A stretch of DNA of 36,239 nt from Alphaproteobacteria bacterium (GTDB taxonomy: Bacteria > Pseudomonadota > Alphaproteobacteria > UBA9655), in contig CANGTV010000012.1 in the NCBI GenBank assembly GCA_947457015.1, forward strand, positions 1-36,239, in the 5' to 3' direction. The translations under genes and the position numbers were made by a program. The notes beneath the pieces were generated by a model. That model worked only from the letters and a program-made list of their open reading frames with translations. It made no database searches and was not told the DNA's origin. Below are positions 24,926 to 34,564 of this stretch, in pieces; position 1 is the stretch's first letter; every line of letters starts with the position of its first letter.

Positions 24926-27433
24926 ATGATTCGTTTTTTTACCTGGATATTTGCCCTTATTTTCACCCTAGGCCTCTTGGGAAGCTTGGGCGTGCTTACA
25001 GTTTTGTACTATTTTGGCTGCGGCCTGCCTGATTATGAACAACTGGCCAGCTATGAACCCCCCGTTGTTAGCCGTCTCTATGCAAGCGACGGACGTCTTT
25101 TTGCAGAATACGCCACACAAAAGCGGGTTTTTGTTCCCATCGAAGCTATTCCCAAGCGTGTCATTCAAACATTTTTAGCTGCTGAAGATAAGAATTTTTA
25201 TGAGCATCCTGGCCTTGATTTTTTTGGAATTATGCGCGCCGCCATTGTCAATTTAAGCCAGATGGGCAGCAACAAACGCCCTATGGGAGCCTCCACCATT
25301 ACTCAGCAGGTGGCCAAAAATTTGCTTCTCTCCAGTATTTCAACCCATGCGTCTTTTGAGAGAAAAATTAAAGAAGCGATCCTTGCGTTTCGTATTGAGA
25401 ATGCCCTGACGAAAGATCGCATCTTGGAACTTTACCTGAATGAGATTTATTTAGGCGCTAGTTCCTATGGAATTACAGCCGCTGCCCTTAATTATTTTAA
25501 TAAATCCTTGAGTGAGCTTTCCATTGCTGAGGTAGCGTTTTTGGCAGGCCTTCCCAAAGCTCCCAGTAAATATAATCCTAAGACGAACTATGAAGCAGCG
25601 AAGGCCCGCCGCGATTGGGTGATTACACGGATGTATGAAGAGCGGGTCATTAGCTGGGATGAGGCCTTTACCGCAAAAGCAGATCCTCTCGTCTTCAAGC
25701 GCCCGGACCCCACCCGTGTGGTTAAAGCTGATAATTTTGCGGAAGAAGTCCGTCGTCATGTCATTGCCAAATATGGAGAATCCTCCCTTTATCAAGGGGG
25801 GCTTACAATTCGAACCACTCTTGACCCTCGCCTTCAAAAAATAGCCGACTGGGCGTTGCGCAAAGGACTCATCGCTTATGATCGTCGTCATGGGTGGCGC
25901 GGCGCCTTTCAGCATGTAGAACTCAAAGATACAAACAAAGAAACATGGACGGCTCACCTTGATACCATTACTCCTCCTCCGGGGAGTGGGGGATGGCAAG
26001 TGGCTATGGTCCTAAAGTTAAAGGGAAATGAAGTAAACATAGGCCTTAAGTCAGGAGAGGAAGGCGTCATTCCTTTCTCTGAACTTACATGGGCCCGTGA
26101 AGCCTTGCCCCCGCCTAAGCCTTCTCCAGATAAAGATCCTCCTCGGGCGAATCTTGGACCGCCCATCCAACATCCTAAGGATGTGCTTAAGGTAGGAGAT
26201 GTGATTCTTGCTGAGCCTCTTCAAGACAAAGAGGGGGTGTATAGTTTACAGCAAATCCCTGGTGTGAATGGTGGGCTTATCGCTATGGACCCTCATACGG
26301 GTCGCGTGCTGGCTATGGCTGGAGGGTTCAGTTTTGAAGCCAGTCAGTTTAACAGAACGTCCCAAGCTCTCCGTCAAACGGGCTCTGCGATTAAGCCCTT
26401 TGTTTATTTGGCGGCCATGGAACGCGGATTTTCCCCCGCAACCATTGTCTCTGACTCGCCTATCTCCATCGTCATGGGACGCGGCCTTGGCGTTTATGCC
26501 CCTAAGAATATGACCTCCAATTATTATGGAGCCGTTCCTTTGCGGATCGGACTGCAAAAATCGCTCAACATGATGACCATTCGGTTGGTTCACCAGTATG
26601 TGGGCATGAATCCAGTTGCAAAAGTAATTGAAAAATTTGGCATTATTGATCGTGTCCCGATGCAGCTCGCCATGGCCTTAGGGGCTGGAGAAACAACGCT
26701 TTTACGCCTTGGAACGGCGTACGCCATGCTGGCCAATGGTGGCAAAAAGCTTGAGCCCACCCTTATCGACCGCATTCAAGATCGCCATGGAAAGACAATT
26801 TTTGCAGCTGACACACGGATTTGCAAAAGCTGCAAGGCGCCTTCCTGGGCTGGCCAACCCGTTCCCGTTATTGAAGACCTCCGCGAACAAATGGCTGACC
26901 CTCGCAGCATTTACCAAATTACCTCTATGTTGGAGGGAGCTGTGCGGGCAGGCTCTGCCAGAAAAGCACAAGTCTTAGAGAAAATTGTCGCCATAAAAAC
27001 AGGAACGACCAACGAAGAGCGCGATGCGTGGACCTTTGCCTATACTCCTGACATTGTGGTGGGAACCTATGTGGGCTATGACAACCCTCAACCCTTGGGA
27101 CATATGGAAGGAGGATCTGCCGTGGCCCTTCCTCTTATTGTGGACTTTTTGGGCAAAGCTCTGAAGGATATTGCCAGCAAGCCTTTCAAAATGCCTCATG
27201 GTATGAAGCTTGTCCGCATGAAAGAGATGACCGGACAGATGGCAAAGGGAGGCGGAGCTGGTATTATTTATGAAGCGCTGAAAGAGAATCAATCTCTTCG
27301 CCGCGTAGCGTCTGAGTCATCTGACAGCTCTCCACAAGACAGATCTTATGAAAACCCCTGGCGAAGAGTTACGCATCCTTCCTCCTCTCAGCCTCCCTCA
27401 GCTCCTTTGACAGGAACGGGCGGGTTGTATTAA
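24926..27433 (+). CDS. mrcA: Penicillin-binding protein 1A (bifunctional peptidoglycan synthase)
   Basis: A class A PBP that polymerises and cross-links peptidoglycan in the periplasm (835 residues). It has one N-terminal membrane helix (about 7-30). The GT51 glycosyltransferase domain contains EDKNFYEHPG (87-96) and ASTITQQVAKN. The transpeptidase has all three motifs: SAIK (487-490), SLN (546-548) and KTGTT (691-695). Between the two is the PBP1A-type OB-like insert (about 300-420). The Pro/Ser-rich C-terminal tail is unremarkable. prfB follows after 29 bases on the same strand. An intact PBP1A implies that the cell still builds a murein wall. Confidence 0.95.
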   Translation: MIRFFTWIFALIFTLGLLGSLGVLTVLYYFGCGLPDYEQLASYEPPVVSRLYASDGRLFAEYATQKRVFVPIEAIPKRVIQTFLAAEDKNFYEHPGLDFFGIMRAAIVNLSQMGSNKRPMGASTITQQVAKNLLLSSISTHASFERKIKEAILAFRIENALTKDRILELYLNEIYLGASSYGITAAALNYFNKSLSELSIAEVAFLAGLPKAPSKYNPKTNYEAAKARRDWVITRMYEERVISWDEAFTAKADPLVFKRPDPTRVVKADNFAEEVRRHVIAKYGESSLYQGGLTIRTTLDPRLQKIADWALRKGLIAYDRRHGWRGAFQHVELKDTNKETWTAHLDTITPPPGSGGWQVAMVLKLKGNEVNIGLKSGEEGVIPFSELTWAREALPPPKPSPDKDPPRANLGPPIQHPKDVLKVGDVILAEPLQDKEGVYSLQQIPGVNGGLIAMDPHTGRVLAMAGGFSFEASQFNRTSQALRQTGSAIKPFVYLAAMERGFSPATIVSDSPISIVMGRGLGVYAPKNMTSNYYGAVPLRIGLQKSLNMMTIRLVHQYVGMNPVAKVIEKFGIIDRVPMQLAMALGAGETTLLRLGTAYAMLANGGKKLEPTLIDRIQDRHGKTIFAADTRICKSCKAPSWAGQPVPVIEDLREQMADPRSIYQITSMLEGAVRAGSARKAQVLEKIVAIKTGTTNEERDAWTFAYTPDIVVGTYVGYDNPQPLGHMEGGSAVALPLIVDFLGKALKDIASKPFKMPHGMKLVRMKEMTGQMAKGGGAGIIYEALKENQSLRRVASESSDSSPQDRSYENPWRRVTHPSSSQPPSAPLTGTGGLY

Positions 27434-27462
27434 TATCTCTTTAATTAACAAGAAGAAATCCC

Positions 27463-28576
27463 ATGCGCGCTGAAATTGAAACTCTCGTCTCTGAAATTGA
27501 GGAGGCCCTTGGCCTCCTCAGGAGGCATCTTTGACTGGGATAAATCCCAACAACGCCTTGCTGATTTAGAAGCAGATGTGCAAAGCCCCACCCTGTGGGA
27601 TGATCCGGGGCGCGCGCAAACTCTTCTGAAAGAGAGGGACCAGCTTACTGGAGCCCTTGGACGCCTCCAAAAGATTGATCAGGATTTAAAAGATGCTCTT
27701 GAGCTCTTAGAGTTGGGAGAGGCCGAAAAGGACCAAGATCTTCAAGAAGCTGGCGAAAAAGACATCACCGCCCTCCACCAAAAAATTCAACGACTCCGTC
27801 TTGAAAGCCTGTTATCTGGCGAAGCAGACGCCAATAATTGCTTTGTGGAAATTCATGCAGGAGCTGGTGGTACGGAAGCTCAAGATTGGGCCTTAATGCT
27901 TGTACGTATGTACAACCGCTGGGCTGAAGCAAAAGGATATAAGCTTGAATGGATCGAAGAAAGCCCCGGCGATGAGGCTGGCCTTAAATCAGCATCTTTC
28001 AAGGTTATCTCCCATAAGGATGCCGATCACCCTTACGGATGGCTCAAAGGAGAAAGCGGCGTGCACCGTCTCGTGCGCATTTCTCCCTTTGATTCAAATG
28101 CCCGTCGGCATACGAGCTTTGCTTCTGTTTGGGTATACCCAGAGGTGGATGATAAAATTGATATTCAAGTGGAAGAAAAAGACCTCAGAGTTGACACCTA
28201 CCGCGCTTCTGGTGCTGGAGGGCAGCATGTGAACAAAACGGATAGTGCAATTCGCATTACTCACCTTCCCACAGGCGTTGTGGTTCAATGCCAAAATGAT
28301 CGCTCCCAGCATCGTAACCGCGCCCAAGCCATGAGCATGCTTAAAGCACGCCTTTATGAGCTTGAGCTCAAAAAACGAGAAGAAGCCGCTCAAGCCTCTG
28401 AAGCTAACAAAGCGGAAATAGGGTGGGGACACCAAATCCGCTCGTATGTTCTTCAACCCTACCAAATGGTGAAGGATTTAAGGACGCATGTGGAAAAAGG
28501 AAACGCTCACGGCGTCTTAGAAGGCGATATCGATGCTTTTCTTGAAGCCACGTTAGCGCAAAAAATTAAAGCGTAA
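27463..28576 (+). CDS. prfB: Peptide chain release factor 2, programmed +1 frameshift
   Basis: RF2 ends translation at UGA and UAA. The zero frame starts at ATG 27463 and runs 23 codons (MRAEIETLVSEIEEALG then LLRRHL) to an in-frame TGA at 27532-27534. A +1 shift at CTT lets translation continue with DWDKSQ to 28576, giving 370 residues. The SPF stop-recognition motif is at 207-209 and the catalytic GGQ at 252-254, inside RASGAGGQHVNKT. This is the classical RF2 autoregulation, which raises frameshifting when RF2 is scarce. An annotation starting at the TTG at 27476 in the shifted frame would miss the true N-terminus. The 3' end overlaps dps by 11 bases. Confidence 0.96.
27520..27535 (+). promoter_or_regulatory. 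RF2 programmed frameshift site
   Basis: AGGAGG (27520-27525), an internal Shine-Dalgarno-like sequence, is followed by CAT and then CTT TGA C (27529-27535). This matches the known RF2 frameshift signal: an SD element close upstream of a slippery CUU and a UGA stop followed by C. Confidence 0.95.
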
Positions 28577-29024
28577 ATGAGCTGTGCAACATCCACGCAG
28601 CTTTTTGCAGAAACGTTGCTTTTTCCGTCATCATATTAGCCGTTACAAGATCACCCTGTTTTTCTGCAAAAGCAGCCATGTCGAGGTCTTTTTGAGCAAG
28701 AGCCAGATAGTCATCTCTTAGGTTTTTCACCATAAGGTGGTCAACAGGAGTGGCGTCAGCTTCCTTAATAGAAGCATTTTTCAAAAGATCATTATAGCTT
28801 TGTGGTATCTTCCCTCCAAGCGCCCGAATACGTTCTGCAATCTCATCCAGCGACTCCCATAAAGGCTGATAAAACGTTTCAAACATAAGGTGAAGACTAT
28901 AAAAATGAGGTCCCTCCACATTCCAATGGAATCCATGTGTTTTATAATAAACAACGGACGTATCTGCAAAAACAGCGGTTAAAGCTGCTACGAGTTCAGA
29001 ATTTTCTCTGCCAGATTGATACAT
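28566..29024 (-). CDS. dps: Dps ferritin-like DNA-protection protein
   Basis: A 152-residue Dps-family protein that forms dodecamers and oxidises and stores iron, protecting DNA from peroxide. The ferroxidase pattern is present: THGFHWNVEG (29-38, His33) and DEIAERIRALGG (60-71, Asp60, Glu64), contributed across the dimer interface. The length is typical. The lysine-rich N-terminal tail of E. coli Dps, which binds DNA, is missing, so DNA binding is uncertain. It converges on prfB with an 11-base overlap, leaving no room for a separate terminator. AGAGGA lies upstream of the ATG. Confidence 0.93.
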   Translation of the reverse strand: MYQSGRENSELVAALTAVFADTSVVYYKTHGFHWNVEGPHFYSLHLMFETFYQPLWESLDEIAERIRALGGKIPQSYNDLLKNASIKEADATPVDHLMVKNLRDDYLALAQKDLDMAAFAEKQGDLVTANMMTEKATFLQKAAWMLHSSFTL

Positions 29025-29383
29025 AGCTATTGGATCCTCTTCTCAATGTATAATGATGTTTATTTTTACAGAAAAACATTAATAATTCGTTTAAAAAAAA
29101 TGCATTATTGGTCGACAGTCTATTGAGAGACTCTTCAAATTCTAAACACATCTCAAGGATTTTATATTTTTATAATACAATAAATTTTAGGAAAGGTAAT
29201 TTTTTTAATTGGCAATTTTAAAATTGTATCTTCCGCTTCCCAGATCCAGCATCCTACTCATAGCTCTTTTTACTGCTTTCGAAGGCTTGACTGTTCAGAA
29301 ATATTCTTATTGACACTTTTTATCGAGAATGACTATAAAAGTTTAAATACTTTAAAAACACGCGTATAACATAGGAATATATT
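29025..29383. other. AT-rich intergenic region between dps and secreted-protein gene
   Basis: A 359-base gap between divergent genes. The right part holds a strong promoter (29310-29339). I see no further ORF or RNA gene. The dps promoter should lie within about 60 bases of its start, but I could not fix clear hexamers. Confidence 0.5.
29310..29339 (+). promoter_or_regulatory. Sigma-70-type promoter for the secreted Sel1/F-box-like gene
   Basis: TTGACA (29310-29315), an 18-base spacer and TATAAA (29334-29339) give a near-consensus promoter. It predicts a leader of about 38 bases, with AGGAA at 29373-29377 positioned 6 bases before the ATG at 29384. Confidence 0.75.
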
Positions 29384-30766
29384 ATGCTATTAAAAAATCA
29401 TCTTACTAGAAAGAAACCATTCTCTTTCTCAACGTCCTTAATTTTATTATTCTTTGCATTTTTCTTTGTATCACAAAATATAGATCTTCATGCATTTGAA
29501 ACTTCAGAGGAAGAGGCTCTTTACAACAATGGAGTAAAGTATCGGGATGATAAAAATTTTGTTCAGGCAAAGGAATGCTTTTTGCCTCTCGCGGAAAAAG
29601 GAAATGTAAAAGCCGCGCATAATCTTGCCATGTGTTTTTATAGGACGAGTGTCGGAAATATTAATGCCGAAACGACAGCTTACGTATGGTTCAAGCGTGC
29701 TGCAAAGCGCGGATTTGAGCCTTCCCAAAGAAATGTGCGTAACTTGAATCTTTTCGATATACTCTTACATGATGATTCTTTTATTAGTGTAGCCTCGTTT
29801 CTTGGCCTTCATGACCTCTCTCATTTGGGGAGAAGGTCAAAAAGAGCTTATGGAATTGTTAGAAAGCTTCTGGCAGAAACGAATTTCTTAACTTCGCCCC
29901 ATGGATACGCGGTCAACTTTCGTTCAAGAGTCGGGAATCTTCGGTTCGAGCCCCAACCCCAAGAGGTTAGATTACAGCCCCTTGCAAAGGTAGAAAATGG
30001 GTCTGTTGTACGCTTTTCTGATCCTGAAAATTTAAGAGCAACTGTTGGACGCGAACGACCCTTCCTCTTTCAAGCTAAGGATTATGTATATTTTGTTTGT
30101 GATCCTTCAGTAGCACATGGTGAAGAACGAGTTCCCCAAGGAGGACAAATACAAAGAAGTTATTTTATAAATGTTGTTGCAGATAACCCTGTAAAGATAA
30201 GCGGTCAAGTAACACTTCCTCTCGGCATGAGTCTGCCTCATCAATCCGATTTTACCGATCTTGTAGCGCAAGGAAAGGCCTTGAGTTCTACTTATAAGGA
30301 AGGGCACACCCTAGCCACTCTCCTTGAAACATTTGATGAGGAACTATATAGAAGGACGGGGGAAGCTTCCATGCTCTTAGAAGAGTATGAAAGAGCCGAG
30401 AGACAATTAGACCTTACATCCTTTAGACTTATTGCGAATCCTCCCCCAAGGGTCTTGAAAAGAGCTCTCATTACTGCCGGACATCCCATTGTTTGTGTTG
30501 CAAAATCAATCACAGACCTAAACTCATTACTGGCAAAATTTTCACTCTTTTCACCACGTCCTATATGCTACGTCAATCCAAGGGATGATAAGCCAGGCGT
30601 CTATTGTAGGGGACCTTTATCTCTAGTCAATCAGGTTGAAGTTTTTGCGGAAGGGTATCTTACCATAACAGGTAACGTGAATCTTCCTAACCATGACCTT
30701 GTGATAAATGCCCGAAATGGTGTAAACCTTGGCGCATCAATTAAAGCAAAAAATCTTTTAATGTGA
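29384..30766 (+). CDS. Secreted protein with Sel1 repeats and F-box-like motif
   Basis: A 460-residue protein with a Sec signal peptide (hydrophobic core about 17-31, probable cut after LHA). Residues about 41-112 form two Sel1/TPR repeats (YNNGVKYRDDKNFVQAKECF; AHNLAMCFYR; WFKRAAKRGFEPSQ). Residues about 124-160 read FDILLHDDSFISVASFLG then LHDLSHLGRRSKRAYGIV. That fits the F-box pattern (acidic/hydrophobic opening, FL, DL, SK-Y) used to recruit host SCF ubiquitin ligases. The remainder is beta-rich and unrecognised, ending in a strand-rich VNLPNHDLVINARNGVNLG tail. It is a single gene with its own promoter and terminator. I infer an exported, possibly host-directed, protein. The F-box call is by pattern only. 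Confidence 0.75.
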   Translation: MLLKNHLTRKKPFSFSTSLILLFFAFFFVSQNIDLHAFETSEEEALYNNGVKYRDDKNFVQAKECFLPLAEKGNVKAAHNLAMCFYRTSVGNINAETTAYVWFKRAAKRGFEPSQRNVRNLNLFDILLHDDSFISVASFLGLHDLSHLGRRSKRAYGIVRKLLAETNFLTSPHGYAVNFRSRVGNLRFEPQPQEVRLQPLAKVENGSVVRFSDPENLRATVGRERPFLFQAKDYVYFVCDPSVAHGEERVPQGGQIQRSYFINVVADNPVKISGQVTLPLGMSLPHQSDFTDLVAQGKALSSTYKEGHTLATLLETFDEELYRRTGEASMLLEEYERAERQLDLTSFRLIANPPPRVLKRALITAGHPIVCVAKSITDLNSLLAKFSLFSPRPICYVNPRDDKPGVYCRGPLSLVNQVEVFAEGYLTITGNVNLPNHDLVINARNGVNLGASIKAKNLLM

Positions 30767-30861
30767 GATGGAGTATAAATCTATAGCTTGCTATTGTTGC
30801 AGCCCATCGGAATTTGTTGGGCCATTTGACATAAGATGCTCTACGAGATGAACCTCAAATA

Positions 30862-30893
30862 AAATACCCCGCGGCCAAGCCGACGGGGTATTT
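30862..30893. terminator. Bidirectional terminator between convergent genes
   Basis: A GC-rich hairpin with arms AAATACCCCG (30862-30871) and CGGGGTATTT (30884-30893). The stem continues as CGGC/GCCG with one bulged A and a 3-base loop. It has an A-run on the left and a T-run on the right, so it can act in both directions. It lies between the stops at 30766 (plus) and 31004 (minus). Confidence 0.8.
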
Positions 30894-31003
30894 AGCATAT
30901 AGAAGCTGGATTATGTTGCGCCGCAAGCGGCGGGAAATACAAACCGGAGTGATTTAATATTACTGAGATTGAGATATAAAATTCAGGCCAAATACATCTT
31001 CTC

Positions 31004-31384
31004 CTATTGTCCCTCAGCTTCTTTCTGAGAGCCTTGATCATGACGGGCTTCTTCTACCTCTCGCCCAAGAAAGTAGCTGATGACTGTTCGAATGCCGACA
31101 ATAGTTGCAAGCACAAGAAGATCTTCGCGTGTAGGTTGAATGAAGGTATGAATGATATCGGCCGCAATCATAAACTCCAGGCCAAACAGAATGTAGGTTC
31201 CTAAAATGGCTCTGATTTTATTAGCTTCTATAAGAAAAAAAGTAGAGCTATGACGATGAAGCTTCATGCGGATAAACCCTATTGAGGCCACAACAAATCC
31301 CCAAATGACGATCATAACCCCAACCAGATTAATACCGGTCACAATGCTGGTTAAGAGGGTATAAAATATGATTTTAATGTCCAT
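31004..31384 (-). CDS. DUF1622 family membrane protein
   Basis: A small DUF1622 membrane protein of 126 residues when started at the ATG at 31384. It has two to three hydrophobic helices: LTSIVTGINLVGVMIVIWGFV, then a helix containing LGTYILFGLEFMIAADII, then VLATIVGIRTVISYFLG. The GLEFMIAADI...PT...IRT..SYFL pattern is characteristic of the family, whose function is not known. An in-frame ATG at 31420 would add 12 charged residues; I prefer the internal start because GGGAG precedes it at about 8 bases. The C-terminus is acidic and cytoplasmic-looking. It may share transcription with ligA upstream, though a large inverted repeat separates them. Confidence 0.88.
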   Translation of the reverse strand: MDIKIIFYTLLTSIVTGINLVGVMIVIWGFVVASIGFIRMKLHRHSSTFFLIEANKIRAILGTYILFGLEFMIAADIIHTFIQPTREDLLVLATIVGIRTVISYFLGREVEEARHDQGSQKEAEGQ

Positions 31385-31454
31385 GAAGACGTCTCCCTTT
31401 TTCCTAAAAGAATACCACACAACAAGACAGGCTTCGAGGCTTTAAATCTGTTTT

Positions 31455-31538
31455 ACCTGAGCTTTGGATAAGGAACAAATTTTTTCCTTGTCATCCTTGA
31501 CCGAGAAACGCTAAATTTTTCTTATCCAAAGCTCAGGT
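31455..31538. repeat. Perfect 18-base inverted repeat with 48-base centre
   Basis: The arms ACCTGAGCTTTGGATAAG (31455-31472) and its exact complement (31521-31538) flank 48 bases that include TTGTCATCC, the opening of the other palindromic elements. It lies between the ligA stop (31556) and the DUF1622 gene. The size resembles a small non-autonomous palindromic element. The loop is too long for a typical terminator. Confidence 0.7.
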
Positions 31539-31555
31539 TATTGAGAAAAAACAAC

Positions 31556-33652
<2,097 letters not shown>

Positions 33653-33684
33653 TCACACACCATTAACAATCTAACATTTCCTCT

Positions 33685-33710
33685 TTTCTGTGGTAAACTC
33701 CCCACAGAAA
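33685..33710 (+). promoter_or_regulatory. Hairpin just before the methyltransferase ribosome site
   Basis: Perfect 9-base arms TTTCTGTGG (33685-33693) and CCACAGAAA (33702-33710) with an 8-base loop end directly at the GGGGGG ribosome site (33711-33716). They could be an operator for the divergent ligA/methyltransferase promoters or a leader hairpin affecting translation. Confidence 0.45.
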
Positions 33711-33719
33711 GGGGGGCTC

Positions 33720-34451
33720 ATGTGGGCTGATGTTATTGATCTGCGAGATTTTTATGCGACTCGCTTAGGACATGTAGCGCGTCGGATGATTCGCCGCAGA
33801 ATTCGTGAGTTCTGGCCTGATGTAAAAGGGAAAAATATGATGGCCCTTGGCTATCCCACCCCTTATTTAAGATATTATCGAGAAGAAGCAAAGCGTCTTG
33901 TGGCCTTAATGCCCGCCGAGCAAGGCGCCCTTTCCTGGTCCCACACAACACCAAATATAGCTGTACTAACAGAAGAAACTCTCCTGCCTCTCGCAGACAA
34001 ATCCGTTGATTTCGCGCTTATTGTTCACGCCCTTGAGTTCACCTCTCATCCTCGTGAGATGATTCGAGAAGCCTGGCGCGTTCTGGCAGATGGAGGGCGT
34101 CTATTGATCATTGTTCCCAATCGAACAGGTCTTTGGGCTCGAAAGGACAAAACGCCTTTTGCCCAAGGTCACACCTATAGCCTGTCTCAACTTACAAAAT
34201 TTCTCGAAGAAAACACCTTTACCCCCCTCCGTGTAGAGCACGCTCTTTACATCCCTCCCTCTCAATTGCGGTTTTTCTTAAGCACAGCCACCGCATGGGA
34301 GAAAATGGGACATCAATGGTTTCGTAGTTTCTCAGGGGTTCTTCTTCTTGAAGCTTCAAAACAAATCTATGCCGGAAGTGTCGTAAAAGAACTGGCTTGG
34401 GAAGGAAAACTAGGACTTACCAAGAAATTAGTGGTTCCGCTGAATAATTAA
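33720..34451 (+). CDS. SAM-dependent methyltransferase, class I
   Basis: A 243-residue class I methyltransferase (type 11 family). SAM-binding motif I is degenerate (MMALGYPTPYLR near residues 37-48). The later motifs are clear: LLPLADKSVDFALIVHALEF, then REAWRVLADGGRLLIIVPNRTGLWAR. The substrate is unknown. Similar proteins occur widely in alphaproteobacteria, often beside gloB, which is not seen here. I chose the ATG at 33720 because GGGGGG stands just upstream and WADVIDLRDFY is the conserved beginning. A GTG at 33690 would start inside the leader hairpin. It is transcribed divergently from ligA. Confidence 0.88.
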   Translation: MWADVIDLRDFYATRLGHVARRMIRRRIREFWPDVKGKNMMALGYPTPYLRYYREEAKRLVALMPAEQGALSWSHTTPNIAVLTEETLLPLADKSVDFALIVHALEFTSHPREMIREAWRVLADGGRLLIIVPNRTGLWARKDKTPFAQGHTYSLSQLTKFLEENTFTPLRVEHALYIPPSQLRFFLSTATAWEKMGHQWFRSFSGVLLLEASKQIYAGSVVKELAWEGKLGLTKKLVVPLNN

Positions 34452-34502
34452 AGGTGGACAAGGTAGGGACTTAAAAAAACTTCAAAATTCACCCGGTCTT
34501 TC

Positions 34503-34531
34503 TTGAATTTTTCAAACAATGAATCTATATA
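34503..34531 (+). promoter_or_regulatory. Promoter of the right-edge secreted gene
   Basis: TTGAAT (34503-34508), a 17-base spacer and TATATA (34526-34531) give a good sigma-70-like promoter. The predicted leader is about 27 bases, ending at the ATG at 34565. No strong Shine-Dalgarno is visible. Confidence 0.6.
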
Positions 34532-34564
34532 AGTAATGCCTCTAATTAATATTTGAGTATTTTT

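Noticed and set aside
26246-26978. Antisense and alternative-frame ORFs over mrcA
   Set aside because: They overlap the conserved transpeptidase domain and show no family features; they are shadows of a GC-richer gene.
27476-28576. prfB starting at the TTG at 27476
   Set aside because: The N-terminus it yields is unlike RF2. The ATG at 27463 with the frameshift site gives the normal RF2 sequence.
30919-30932. Second terminator (CGCCGC/GCGGCG hairpin)
   Set aside because: A 6-base stem with a 2-base loop and no T-run; too small to support.
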